Shown one piece after another: positions 52,586 through 61,167 of a stretch of DNA of 64,000 bases. The stretch lies in contig NC_014666.1 of assembly GCF_000166135.1 (NCBI RefSeq), positions 4,278,001 to 4,342,000 on the forward strand, read 5' to 3'. Numbering within the stretch: the stretch's first letter is position 1; each line of letters begins with the position of its first letter. Below the pieces are notes generated by a model that ran no database searches, was not told the DNA's origin, and saw only the letters and a list, made by a program, of their open reading frames with translations. Position numbers and translations under genes: made by a program. Origin of the DNA: Pseudofrankia inefficax (GTDB lineage Bacteria; Actinomycetota; Actinomycetes; Frankiales; Frankiaceae).

Positions 52586-53728
52586 TCACGCCTCCCTGGG
52601 CTTGGCGGCGTCGAAGCGGACCACCCCGCGCAGGTTGCGGCCGGCGCGCAGGTCGGCGTAGCCCTCGTTGAGGGTCTCGAGGGTGTAGGTGCTGGTGATC
52701 AGCTCGTCGAGCTTGAGCCGGCCCTGCTGGTAGAGGGCCAGCATCGCCGGGATGTCCTTCGACGGGCTGGAGGCGCCGAACAGCGAGCCCTGGATCCGCT
52801 TCTGGAACAGCACGAGGTCGCGGATCGAGACCGGGATGCCGAGGTCCTCGTCGGCGCGGCCCAGGCCGACCAGGACGCAGGTCCCGGCCTTGCGGATCGC
52901 GGCCACGCCGGCGGCGATGTGCTCTGGCCTGGTCACGCCCACGCAGACGATGGCCGCGTCGGCGCCCTGCCCGTTGGTGAAGCCACGGGCCAGATCGGTC
53001 GCCTCGGCCATCGTGGCGACCGCGTGCGTCGCGCCGAGGGTGAGCGCCGCCGCCAGCTTCCACTCGACCGGGTCGACGGCGATGACCACCGACGCGCCCG
53101 CGTGCGCGGCCCCCTGCACCGCGTTGATGCCGATCCCGCCGACACCCATCACGATGACGACGTCACCCGGCCGCACCTCGGCCGACCGGACGGCGGCGCC
53201 CCACCCGGTGCTGACCCCGCAGCTGGTCAGGCAGGCCGCCTCCAACGAGATCCCGTCCGGGCAGCGCACCGCCGACTGCACGGAGACGGTCGTCAGCTCG
53301 CTGAACGTCGAGACGCCGGCGGCCTGGCTGACGGGCCGGCCGCCGAGCGTCATGCGGCGGGTGCCGTCGGCGCGGACCCCGGACAGCACCCGGGCGCCGT
53401 TGTCGCACAGGTTCTGCATCCCCGAGGCGCACCACCGGCACGTGCCGCACATCGGCAGGAAGGACAGCACTACCCGGTCACCGACCTGCCACCCCGGCGT
53501 GTGCGGGCCGACCTCCTCGACGATGCCGGCGCCCTCGTGGCCACCGGCCATCGGCAGCGAACCGTCCGCGACGGGCAGGTCACCGGTGACGATGTGGTCG
53601 TCCGAGTGGCACAGGCCGGCCGCCACCATCCGGACGAGCAGCTCGTCCTGGCGCGGCGGCTCCAGCTCGACCTCGGCCAGCTCCCATTTGCCGGGCTGCT
53701 CGAACAGCACGGCCGCTTTCGTCAACAC
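52586..53728 (-). CDS. NDMA-dependent-type zinc alcohol dehydrogenase (Rxyl_3153 family)
   Basis: Zinc medium-chain alcohol dehydrogenase of 380 residues from the actinobacterial group whose members need N,N-dimethyl-4-nitrosoaniline as artificial acceptor because they hold NAD tightly. Catalytic zinc ligands: Cys in GLCHSDDH, His-Glu in GGHEGAG; the structural-zinc loop has CGTCRWC and NLCDNG. Rossmann motif: VIVMGVGGIGINAVQGA. The GTG at 53728 has GGAGGAA upstream. It is the last gene of a catabolic cluster and follows a leader with a 15-bp perfect inverted repeat. In such clusters the electron acceptor is often mycofactocin, not seen in this window. Confidence 0.9.
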   Translation of the reverse strand: MLTKAAVLFEQPGKWELAEVELEPPRQDELLVRMVAAGLCHSDDHIVTGDLPVADGSLPMAGGHEGAGIVEEVGPHTPGWQVGDRVVLSFLPMCGTCRWCASGMQNLCDNGARVLSGVRADGTRRMTLGGRPVSQAAGVSTFSELTTVSVQSAVRCPDGISLEAACLTSCGVSTGWGAAVRSAEVRPGDVVIVMGVGGIGINAVQGAAHAGASVVIAVDPVEWKLAAALTLGATHAVATMAEATDLARGFTNGQGADAAIVCVGVTRPEHIAAGVAAIRKAGTCVLVGLGRADEDLGIPVSIRDLVLFQKRIQGSLFGASSPSKDIPAMLALYQQGRLKLDELITSTYTLETLNEGYADLRAGRNLRGVVRFDAAKPREA

Positions 53729-53750
53729 CGCGGTTCCTCCGGTGGATCAG

Positions 53751-53821
53751 TGAACCTTTTCCATTGCCGTTTGAGTGCAGGGCTCGCCTCGACAATCGGA
53801 CCCATAAATGGAAAAGGTTCA
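53751..53821 (-). repeat. 15-bp perfect inverted repeat spanning a stop codon and leader
   Basis: TGAACCTTTTCCATT (53751-53765) and its exact reverse complement (53807-53821) flank 41 bases. The second arm includes the TGA stop of the binding-fold gene, and the first lies 22 nt before the dehydrogenase start. In RNA it would form a long-loop hairpin just upstream of the dehydrogenase RBS. Confidence 0.75.
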
Positions 53822-54967
53822 GTAGTCGTCCGTGGTCTCGAACAGGCCTTCGTATTCGAGCTTCCCGTCCCGGACCCGTCCGTAGTGCAGCCAGTCGCCC
53901 TTGAACATCTGGTGGTCGAACGGCCCGCCGGCGATGTGGGTGTTCGGTCCGCCGGTGACGGCCGGCATGAACCGGATCCGCTCCAGGCCGGTCTTGACTC
54001 CCTGCCCGGTGAGGACCGGGGCCCGGTACAGCGCCTCGACGACGGTCGCGGCCATGTCGTAGGCGAGGCCGGGGATGGCGTTCGGCCACATCCACGGGTC
54101 CTCGCCGAACCGGGTGACGAACCGCTCGTGGAACCGGTGCATCCGTGGGTTCGCCGGGCACCACTGATCGATGCCGACCCAGCCCTCGAGCTGCTCGAAG
54201 CCCCAGATGTACTGCATGAACGCGGTCGTCATGATCCTCGGCGGGTCCCAGTCGGCCCGCTCCAGCGCGGCGCGTACGGCTCCTGAGACGACCAGGCCGC
54301 CGTAGCCCAGCCAGGCCAGGGCGTCGGCGTTCGCGGCCCGCAGCCGGCCGAACGCGTCGGCCAGCTCGTCGACGGTGGTCGCGTTCGTGATCTCCTCGAC
54401 CGCGGTGACCCTGATCCCGAGGCGGCGGGTCTCCTGCCGGAAGAACCGGACGTACTCCTCGGAGATCGGCGACCAGGGCGCGACGACGGCGACGCTGCGG
54501 TGGCCCTGGCGCTTGAGCCAGTTGACCATCAGGGCCGGGTCGCCGCCGACGTCGCCGTTGCCGAGCCGGAAGCAGTACTCGCCGTGGAAGCCGTCGGTGC
54601 CGCACATGCTGACCAGCGGGACGTGGGCGGCGTTCGCGTGCTCGGCGAGCGCGAGCGCCGAGTCGGTGTAGTTCGCGCCGACGACGGCCAGGCAGCCCGC
54701 GTCGACGAGGCGCTGAAACGCGTCGATGCCGCCCTTCGCCGTGCCCTGCGGCAGCCCGGCGTCCTGCTCGAACAGGAACTCGTAGCGGCGGTCGAGCAGG
54801 CCGCGCTCGGTCCCCTCGTCGAACGCCATCCGGATCTCGCGCTCGAACCGGGCCCACTCCATGCCCAGCCAGCCGATCTTGATGGGGGCCAGCCTTAACC
54901 AGCGGTCCTCGATGGAGGGCGTGGGCGGCTTCGCGGTCACCGGCAGTTTCGCGGACGACGTGGTCAT
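53819..54967 (-). CDS. Periplasmic-binding-fold (type 1) protein without signal peptide, AmiC/UrtA-like
   Basis: Solute-binding-fold protein of 382 residues of the leucine/amide-binding group: IKIGWLGMEWARFEREIRMAFDEG, VVGANYTDSALALAEHANAAHVPLVSMCGTDGF, KRQGHRSVAVVAPWSPISEEY and FMQYIWGFEQLEGWVGIDQW. Unlike transport proteins it has no hydrophobic leader or lipobox; the first 30 residues are polar, so it is probably cytoplasmic and may sense the pathway substrate as AmiC does amides. ATG 54967 is fixed by AAGGAG six bases upstream and by the TGATG overlap with the kinase-like gene. A lipoprotein paralogue exists at 57112-58473. Confidence 0.87.
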   Translation of the reverse strand: MTTSSAKLPVTAKPPTPSIEDRWLRLAPIKIGWLGMEWARFEREIRMAFDEGTERGLLDRRYEFLFEQDAGLPQGTAKGGIDAFQRLVDAGCLAVVGANYTDSALALAEHANAAHVPLVSMCGTDGFHGEYCFRLGNGDVGGDPALMVNWLKRQGHRSVAVVAPWSPISEEYVRFFRQETRRLGIRVTAVEEITNATTVDELADAFGRLRAANADALAWLGYGGLVVSGAVRAALERADWDPPRIMTTAFMQYIWGFEQLEGWVGIDQWCPANPRMHRFHERFVTRFGEDPWMWPNAIPGLAYDMAATVVEALYRAPVLTGQGVKTGLERIRFMPAVTGGPNTHIAGGPFDHQMFKGDWLHYGRVRDGKLEYEGLFETTDDY

Positions 54968-56049
54968 CACCACTCCTTGTCGAGTTCGACGGCGGCCAGT
55001 GCGTCATGGTCGGCCGCCGCGGTGCCGAGACGGGTGAGCAGCAGGGCGGTGACGGCCGGGTCGACCCTCAGCGTGATGCCCCACAGGAAGAAGCCGTGCA
55101 CGATGCCGCGCCGGACGCCGAGCCAGGCGTCGTCCCAGGCCGGCGGCTCGACGCCGCCCGCGCGCAGCCGGTCCAGGTAGTGCCGCACGAGGTCGCGCTC
55201 GGCGCCGCGGCGGTCCTCGACGGTCAGCGCCGACGCCAGGTGGTAGCCGACGTCGAGGTACCAGGGCCCGCGCTGGACGAGCTGCCAGTCGACGAACGAC
55301 GGCCGGCCGGCGCCGTCGAGGTAGACGTTGCCGACGTGCGCGTCGCCGTGGATCACGGCCCAGCCGTCGGCGGCGGCCGAGCGCGCGGCCAGGGTCCGGT
55401 AGGCGGCGGCGAGCCGCTCGGCGTCGCGGGCCGGCTCGGGCACGCCCGCGCCGATCGGGCCGGCGAAGTTCTCCCTGATCTCGGTGACCCCGCGCCGGAT
55501 CAGGTAGCTGTCCAACCGGGGAGCGAGCCAGCCGGCGGTGGCGAGCGCGGGCCGGTTCCAGGTCGCCGCGTGCAGGCTGGCGAGCTGGTCGAGGCTCTCG
55601 GCCGCCTGGTCCGGGGTGTAGGGGCTGCGGGCGTCGAGGAACGTGGCGCCCTCGGTGACGACGTCCTCGGTGATCACGACGGCGTTGTGCGACGCCGGGT
55701 CGACGTCGGCGTAGACGCTGCGCAGGGTCCGCAGCCCGGTGCCGGCGGCGACGTCGCGGTAGAAGAAGGCCTCCGGCTCGCCCGCCTGCCGGAACTCCCG
55801 CCCCGCCTCGGTGAAGTAGCCCTTGGCGCACAGGTTCGGCGACAGGCCGGCGGCGGGCGCGCCGTCGGCCCACTCGACGTGGAACCGGGCGTTCGTCGCC
55901 ACCCGGCTGATGACCGGTCCTGGCGTGACCGTCCGGACCTCGACCCCGGGGAACCGCCGGGCCAGCGCGGCGGTGAGCCACCCCGGCGTGAGCAGCTCGT
56001 CGAGGGTGTCGGGCAGCGGCGGCGACGTCGGCGCCGCCGGAGCCGTCAT
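54967..56049 (-). CDS. Aminoglycoside phosphotransferase-like small-molecule kinase
   Basis: Protein-kinase-like-fold phosphotransferase of 360 residues (APH/choline-kinase/EcKinase clan). The catalytic loop is VIHGDAHVGNVYLDGAGRPSFVDWQLVQRGPWYLDVGYHL, with the HGDxHxxN base and the D that binds metal (FVDW). N-terminal segments like LCAKGYFTEAGREFRQAGEPEAFFYRDV supply the Lys and Glu of the nucleotide site. The subgroup is common in actinobacterial catabolic clusters, where it may phosphorylate a hydroxylated substrate; it is unlikely to be a resistance gene. ATGA and TGATG overlaps tie it to both neighbours. Confidence 0.88.
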   Translation of the reverse strand: MTAPAAPTSPPLPDTLDELLTPGWLTAALARRFPGVEVRTVTPGPVISRVATNARFHVEWADGAPAAGLSPNLCAKGYFTEAGREFRQAGEPEAFFYRDVAAGTGLRTLRSVYADVDPASHNAVVITEDVVTEGATFLDARSPYTPDQAAESLDQLASLHAATWNRPALATAGWLAPRLDSYLIRRGVTEIRENFAGPIGAGVPEPARDAERLAAAYRTLAARSAAADGWAVIHGDAHVGNVYLDGAGRPSFVDWQLVQRGPWYLDVGYHLASALTVEDRRGAERDLVRHYLDRLRAGGVEPPAWDDAWLGVRRGIVHGFFLWGITLRVDPAVTALLLTRLGTAAADHDALAAVELDKEW

Positions 56050-57014
56050 AACCTCGCTCCGGCGGCGCGCAGCCGCGGCGCGAGATCGGTCAGGGCCTGT
56101 AGGACCATGTCTTCTCCTCCGTCCCGGGAGGCCGGCAGCAGCGCCAGATGGCGCGCTCCGGCCGCGATGTACTCGCCGAGGCGTGCCTCGACCTGCTCGG
56201 GGGTCCCCGCGACCGCGACGCGGTCGATCATCGCCGCGAAGTCCTGCCGGTAGGTGCCGCCGAGGAACTCGGCCGCCCGGCGGCGGGCCCGGTCGCCGTC
56301 GTCGTCGATGACGAACGGCAGATAGGCGGCCCAGGTGAACCCGTCGAGGTCCCGGCCGACCGCGGCGGCCTCGGCCCGGACCATCGCGACCGAACGGGCG
56401 TACCGCTCGGCCGAGTAGAGGTACGGCATCCAGCCGTCCCCGAGGCGGGCGGCGCGGCGCATCGCGACGGGCTGCCGGCCGGCGACGAGGACCGGCGGCC
56501 CGCCCGGCTGGCTCGGCGCCGGCGCCATCCGCACTCCTTGCATCGGGAACAGCGGTCCGTCCCAGGTCACCGGCTCGCCCGTCCACAGCTCGCGCAGCAG
56601 GCCGATCGCCTCGTCGGTGCGCCGCCCCCGGCCGGCGAGCGGCACCCCGCAGGCGTCGAACTCGGCCGGGTACTCACCGCCCACGCCGGCACCGAGGGCG
56701 ATGCGCCCGCCGGTCGCCACGTCGAGGTCGGCGAGCTGCTTCGCGACGATCGCGGGCTGGTAGAGCGGCAGCAGCAGCACCGCGGTCCCGACCACCGCCC
56801 GCTCGGCCTGCGCGCTGAGCCGGGCGAGCCAGGCCAGCGCCTCCGGGCCGCCGTTCGGCGACGCGACATGGCCGCCGACCCACAGCGCCTCGGCGCCGGC
56901 GGTCTCGGCGGCGGCGACACCGGCCCGGGTCCGTGGGGCGACGCAGCCGAAGCTCACCCGGTCGGCCGCGAGAACCGTCCTCGCCTGCCGCGTCGCCTCG
57001 TCCAGCTCGGTCAT
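56046..57014 (-). CDS. LLM-class, probably F420-dependent, oxidoreductase
   Basis: Luciferase-like TIM-barrel oxidoreductase of 322 residues. It shows VSFGCVAPRTRAGVAAAETAGAEALWVGGH, TGGRIALGAGVGGEYPAEFDACGVPLAGRGRRTDEAIGLLRELW and VAGTPEQVEARLGEYIAAGARHLALLP, the pattern of actinobacterial F420-dependent members. It probably reduces or oxidises a CoA-bound or free pathway intermediate using coenzyme F420. Its stop overlaps the kinase-like start as ATGA. Its leader holds a tandem 17-bp repeat. Confidence 0.9.
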   Translation of the reverse strand: MTELDEATRQARTVLAADRVSFGCVAPRTRAGVAAAETAGAEALWVGGHVASPNGGPEALAWLARLSAQAERAVVGTAVLLLPLYQPAIVAKQLADLDVATGGRIALGAGVGGEYPAEFDACGVPLAGRGRRTDEAIGLLRELWTGEPVTWDGPLFPMQGVRMAPAPSQPGGPPVLVAGRQPVAMRRAARLGDGWMPYLYSAERYARSVAMVRAEAAAVGRDLDGFTWAAYLPFVIDDDGDRARRRAAEFLGGTYRQDFAAMIDRVAVAGTPEQVEARLGEYIAAGARHLALLPASRDGGEDMVLQALTDLAPRLRAAGARL

Positions 57015-57029
57015 GCGCCGCCCTCCCTT

Positions 57030-57063
57030 GTCTTCCTGCCCTGGGGGTCTTCCTGCCCTGGGG
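57030..57063. repeat. Two-copy 17-bp tandem repeat
   Basis: GTCTTCCTGCCCTGGGG occurs at 57030-57046 and, identical and adjacent, at 57047-57063. It lies 16 nt upstream of the LLM gene start and may change spacing of its leader or be a simple slippage product. Confidence 0.75.
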
Positions 57064-57111
57064 CCGGGACCGTGTCCCGACCCCAGGGTGTGGCCACGCC
57101 ACTGGCCTGGG

Positions 57112-58473
57112 CTACTGGTTGGCCACCAGCGGGGTGCAGGAGAGCTTGACGGTCGGGAGGTACTTGCCGCCGGAGAGCTGGACCACCGCGGCGCACGGGG
57201 CGGACGCCGTGTGGTTGACCGGCCACTGGGTCTGGGCGACGGCGCCGGCGACGTTGTAGCTGTAGCCGCCGCCGTTCAGGGTCTTCAGCAGACTGGCGAC
57301 GGTGAGGTCGCGGCCGGTCTTCCTGACCGCGTCGAGGAACATGTCCGCCGACCAGTAGCCGGCCATCGCGGTGAGGCCGATCGGCTCGCTGGGGGCGTAC
57401 TTGGCGAAGTCGGCCCGCATCTGGTCATCAGCCGCCGAGCCGCTCTCCGCCGGTGCCCACTGGAGCAGCGTGTAGGTCCCGTCCAGGTCCTTGAACCCGG
57501 CCAGCCGCGGGTCGTAGCCGAGCGGCGTGAGGATCTTCCCCTGGTAGCCGGCCGCGCGGAGCGCATCGATGATCTTGATGGCCGGCGAGAAGTCCACGAT
57601 CGTGACGACCAGATCCGGCGGCGCGCCGTGGTTGGCGTGCATCAGGGCGTTCACGATGGCCGTCGGGTCGTTGAGCCCGGAGGCCGGCACCGGGTTCTCG
57701 ACATACGGGACGGCGATCCCGGATGCCTTGATCGCCTTCGCGGACAGCTTCACGCCGTTGACCGCGGAGTCGAGGTCGACGCCGACGACGGCCGCGCTCC
57801 TGCCGGACCCGTCACCGCCGAGGATGGCCCGGGCGGCCATGCCCCACGCGCTCGGGATCGTGCTGCCGCCCGGGCCGGAGACCAGGCAGCCGGTGATGCC
57901 GAAGCCGAGGGCCGTACCGCAGTAGTCCGCGCTCACTCCCCAGCCGAAGAAGGGCGTGTCGGTCTTGCAGAACACGTCCGAGAAGTTGCCCGCGCGGGCG
58001 ACCGCGGGCACGGCGGCGAAGACCCCGTCGTTGGCCAGGGACTCGGCCTGCGTGATGAGCCTCGTCGGGTCGGAGCCGTCGTCGCGGGTGCCGACGTAGG
58101 TGATCGTGCGCCCGTTCACGCCGCCCTCCGCGTTGGCGCGCTCGAAGCGGATCTTCGCGCCGACGTCCATGCCCGTGTTCACCGGTCCGCTGGAGCTGGT
58201 CTGGGTGATCAGGCCGCCGACCTTGATCTCGGTGTCGGTCACGCCGCGGCTCTGCGGCCCGGTCGGGTTCGGGCAGCCAAGCTTCGCCGGGTCGACGGTG
58301 ATGCCGCTGTTGCTCCAGCCCGTGTCGGGCCCCGGCGTGAACGCCGCCGGCCCTACCGTGGCCGCCCCGGTGGCCTTCGGGGACGTGGCGCCACTGCCGC
58401 CGCACGCGGCGGCGGCGGTGACTAAGAAGATTCCGGCGACGGCGAGTGACGCGAGTCTTCGGGTCGAGCCCAT
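57112..58473 (-). CDS. ABC-type substrate-binding lipoprotein, branched-chain amino acid type
   Basis: Exported solute-binding lipoprotein of 453 residues. Signal peptide RRLASLAVAGIFLVTAAAACGGS has a lipobox Cys at residue 24. The mature protein is a type 1 periplasmic-binding fold (LivJ-like) with DTEIKVGGLITQTSSSGPVNTGMDVGAKIRFERANAEGGVNGRTI and AGYQGKILTPLGYDPRLAG. No permease or ATPase genes accompany it in the window, so either they lie elsewhere or it serves as a receptor. Its place between the CoA-transferase and LLM genes suggests it captures the substrate of this catabolic cluster. Confidence 0.9.
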   Translation of the reverse strand: MGSTRRLASLAVAGIFLVTAAAACGGSGATSPKATGAATVGPAAFTPGPDTGWSNSGITVDPAKLGCPNPTGPQSRGVTDTEIKVGGLITQTSSSGPVNTGMDVGAKIRFERANAEGGVNGRTITYVGTRDDGSDPTRLITQAESLANDGVFAAVPAVARAGNFSDVFCKTDTPFFGWGVSADYCGTALGFGITGCLVSGPGGSTIPSAWGMAARAILGGDGSGRSAAVVGVDLDSAVNGVKLSAKAIKASGIAVPYVENPVPASGLNDPTAIVNALMHANHGAPPDLVVTIVDFSPAIKIIDALRAAGYQGKILTPLGYDPRLAGFKDLDGTYTLLQWAPAESGSAADDQMRADFAKYAPSEPIGLTAMAGYWSADMFLDAVRKTGRDLTVASLLKTLNGGGYSYNVAGAVAQTQWPVNHTASAPCAAVVQLSGGKYLPTVKLSCTPLVANQ

Positions 58474-58556
58474 CAGAAGCCTCCATATTTGTCTTTGTCA
58501 CCCGGAAAACGGCATGGCAGGGCCGGGCAATCGGGCGACGAGTTTCCGGTACGGAA

Positions 58557-59771
58557 CTAGAGGACGGCGCCGGACTCCTTGAGGCGCAGGATGTCGTCCC
58601 AGGTGTAGCCGTGTTCGAGCAGGACGTCCTCGGTGTGCTCGCCATGTCCTGGCGCCGGCGAGAGCGTCGGCGGCGTGTCGTCGAACTGCGCGGGGCTCGC
58701 CACCAGCGGGTATTCGCCGGACTCCTTCTTGACGGTCGTGACGAAGCTGTTCGCCCGGGACTGCGGGTCGGTCGCCGCCTCCCGGGCGGTCTGCACCAGC
58801 GACCACGGCGTCGCGAGCCGCCCGAGCAGCTCGGCCCAGTACGCCAGCCCCTGCCCGGCGAAGATCTCGTCCAGGACGGCGATGCAGGCCGGCGCGTTCG
58901 CGGCCCGGGCCGCGGCGGTGGCGAACCTGGGGTCGGTGAGGACGTCGGCCCGGTCGACCGCCTGGAAGAACTCGACGACGTGCTTCTCGGTCTGGATGCC
59001 GGAGAGGTAGACCAGCCGGTGGTCACGGGTCTGGTAGGCGGCGACGAACGGGTTGGGCAGCGCCGTGTGGCGGTTGCGGGGAATCGCGTCGATGTCGTAG
59101 AGCTGGCTCGCGACGACCCCGGGGGAGAACATCCACAGCCCCGACGACAGCAGCGAGACATCGACCACCGCGCCCTTCCCGGTCCGTTCCCTGCGGAACA
59201 GCGCCGCCGCGATCCCGCCGGCCAGGAAGGCGCCGGACGCGAGGTCGCCGAGCGCCGGGCCGGGCTGCGGGACGAACTCGTCGCTGACCTGGCTCGCGGC
59301 CTGCGCCATGCCGGTGCGGGCCCAGAAGTCGGTGTGGTCGAAGCCGCCCGCGTCGCGCTCCGGCCCCCGCGGGCCGTGCCCGCTGGCCCGGGCGTAGACG
59401 AGGCCCGGGCGCACGGCGGCCAGGTCGTCGACGTCGATGCGGAACCGGCGCCGCGCGTCGGGCAGCAGGTTGGTGATGAACACGTCCGCCGAGCGGACCA
59501 GCGTCGCCAGGACCGCCTGGCCGTCGGGGGTGCGCTGGTCGACGCCGACGCAGCGCTTTCCCCGGTTGGTGATCTCCCACATGAACGCGACGCCGACCTC
59601 GCGGTCCGGCAGGCCGGCGATCGGGTTGCCGTTCATCGGGTCGAGCGTGCCGGGCGGCACGACCTTGATGACGTCGGCGCCCCAGTCGGCGAGCACCGCT
59701 CCGGCGGACGGCGCGAAGGCGTACATCGACGCCTCCACCACGCGTACTCCGGACAGCAGGTCGTAGGGCAT
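58557..59771 (-). CDS. CaiB/BaiF-family CoA-transferase
   Basis: Family III CoA-transferase of 404 residues. It shows LSGVRVVEASMYAFAPSAGAVLADWGADVIKVVPPGTLDP, NRGKRCVGVDQRTPDGQAVLATLVRSADVFITNLLPDARRRF and the later YQTRDHRLVYLSG, where the catalytic Asp of the family is expected further upstream (the VYARASGHGPRGPERDAGGFDHTDFWARTG segment holds it). It would move CoA between carboxylic acids and so activate the pathway substrate. GGAG precedes ATG 59771. It lies between the amidohydrolase and the binding lipoprotein on the same strand. Confidence 0.9.
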   Translation of the reverse strand: MPYDLLSGVRVVEASMYAFAPSAGAVLADWGADVIKVVPPGTLDPMNGNPIAGLPDREVGVAFMWEITNRGKRCVGVDQRTPDGQAVLATLVRSADVFITNLLPDARRRFRIDVDDLAAVRPGLVYARASGHGPRGPERDAGGFDHTDFWARTGMAQAASQVSDEFVPQPGPALGDLASGAFLAGGIAAALFRRERTGKGAVVDVSLLSSGLWMFSPGVVASQLYDIDAIPRNRHTALPNPFVAAYQTRDHRLVYLSGIQTEKHVVEFFQAVDRADVLTDPRFATAAARAANAPACIAVLDEIFAGQGLAYWAELLGRLATPWSLVQTAREAATDPQSRANSFVTTVKKESGEYPLVASPAQFDDTPPTLSPAPGHGEHTEDVLLEHGYTWDDILRLKESGAVL

Positions 59772-59873
59772 GGCACTCCGTTTTCTAGGGCGCGTGTTTT
59801 CCAGGGGCGCGTGATTTCCGGGCCCGGTCGTCATCCGTGGGCTGTCCGCCGCCGGCCGGGGCGGCGTGGGGCG

Positions 59874-61028
59874 TCAGAGCCGCAGCAGCGCGCGCAGGTT
59901 GCCCTCGGCGATCTTCACGGCGTCCTCGGCGGGAACGTCGGCGAGGGTCTTCTCGAGGTAGGCGCGGTTGTTCGGCCACAGGCCGTCGCCGTGCGGGTAG
60001 TCGCCCTCGAACAGCAGGTTGTCGACGGGCACGTCGCCGAGGCTGCGCAGCGCGAACCGCTCGTCGACGAGGCAGGCGTACATGTGCCGGGCGAAGACCT
60101 CACGCGGCGGCCGGGAGTCCTTGATCCCCGCCTGGCCGATCGTGATGTCCGTGCTGATCCGGTTGTCGTGGAACGCCTTCTCGGCCCGCTCCAGGATGTA
60201 GGGCACCCAGCCGGCGCCGCCCTCGGAGAGAATCACCTTCAGCCGCGGGAAACGCTCCAGGATTCCGCTGAACAGCCAGTCGACGCAGGCCATCATCGAG
60301 TTCAGCCCGATCAGCGAGACGAGCACCGGCGGGGGAGCGTCCGGCGACGTCGTCAGCAGCCGCGACGACGAGCCGATGTGCATGCAGATCGGGATGCCCG
60401 CGTCGTCGGCGATGGCCCACAGCGGGTCCCAGTGGTCCGTGTGCACCGATGGCAGGCCGAGCACCGTCGGGTTCTCGGAGAACGCCACCGTCCGGGCGCC
60501 CTTCGCCAGCACCCGCTTCAGCTCGGCGACCGCCGCGTCGAGGTCGTTCAGGGGCAGGATGGCCGCCCCGTACAGCCGGTCGCGGTCGGTCGCGCACCAT
60601 TCGTCGAGCAGGTAGTCGTTGTAGGTGCGCAGGCAGGCCTGGGCGAGCTCGTGGTCGGAGACGTTCAGGAAGAACCGGTGCCCGGCGAAGCGCGCGTAGT
60701 TGGGGAAGCAGAGCTGGCCCCACACCCCGTCGATGTCCATGTCGGCCAGGCGCGCGTCCGGGTCGTAGCAGCCGGGCCGGATCTCGTCGAACCGCGCCGT
60801 GCCCGGTGCCGGCGGGTAGCCGGCCTCGGAGAAGCCGGACAGCGGGCGGCACGAGCCCATCGGGATGTAGGTGAGCTCGCCCTCGTAGCGCCAGGCCTGG
60901 CGGCCGTCGACCTCGACGATCCGCGGGCAGTCGTCGCGGAACCTCGCCGGCACGCGGTCGACCCACAGGTGCGCTGGCTCGATGAGGTGGTCGTCTGCTG
61001 AGAGGATCTTGGTGGACTCGGGCAACAT
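59874..61028 (-). CDS. Amidohydrolase-family protein (PF04909 type)
   Basis: TIM-barrel metal-dependent hydrolase or decarboxylase of 384 residues, PF04909 group. The N-terminal metal site appears as LSADDHLIEPAHLW (DxH), the central His in PICMHIGSSS, and the late Asp in LLFEGDYPHGDGLWPNN. Members hydrolyse lactones or amides or decarboxylate aromatic acids such as ACMSD substrates. It is the first gene of the minus-strand cluster; GGAGG lies before the ATG, and tandem 14-bp palindromes lie 18 nt upstream, so it is probably the controlled lead gene. Confidence 0.9.
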   Translation of the reverse strand: MLPESTKILSADDHLIEPAHLWVDRVPARFRDDCPRIVEVDGRQAWRYEGELTYIPMGSCRPLSGFSEAGYPPAPGTARFDEIRPGCYDPDARLADMDIDGVWGQLCFPNYARFAGHRFFLNVSDHELAQACLRTYNDYLLDEWCATDRDRLYGAAILPLNDLDAAVAELKRVLAKGARTVAFSENPTVLGLPSVHTDHWDPLWAIADDAGIPICMHIGSSSRLLTTSPDAPPPVLVSLIGLNSMMACVDWLFSGILERFPRLKVILSEGGAGWVPYILERAEKAFHDNRISTDITIGQAGIKDSRPPREVFARHMYACLVDERFALRSLGDVPVDNLLFEGDYPHGDGLWPNNRAYLEKTLADVPAEDAVKIAEGNLRALLRL

Positions 61029-61045
61029 CGGCGTTCCTCCCTCTC

Positions 61046-61073
61046 TAGTCAGGCGACTATAGCCAGGTGGCTA
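61046..61073. promoter_or_regulatory. Tandem 14-bp palindromic operators upstream of catabolic cluster
   Basis: TAGTCAGGCGACTA (61046-61059) and TAGCCAGGTGGCTA (61060-61073) are abutting dyads with perfect five-base arms and four-base centres, sharing TAGYC-N4-GRCTA. They lie just upstream of the amidohydrolase start and probably bind a TetR-type repressor; no regulator gene is adjacent. Confidence 0.75.
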
Positions 61074-61167
61074 GACGGGCGCAAGGCTCGGCCAGCGGGT
61101 AGGAAGGTCGTGCGGCGCCGGTGGCGGGACGTCGTCGTCGGAATGGCAGCGCGACGGGGGAGGGCGA

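Noticed and set aside
50589..53063. 824-residue minus-strand frame opposite the permease
   Set aside because: The plus-strand permease has membrane spans, NCS2 motifs, RBS and terminator; the minus frame is low-complexity Arg/Asp/Gln.
54967..56049. APH-like protein as an antibiotic resistance gene
   Set aside because: The fold covers many small-molecule kinases, and its operon of catabolic genes points to metabolism, not resistance.
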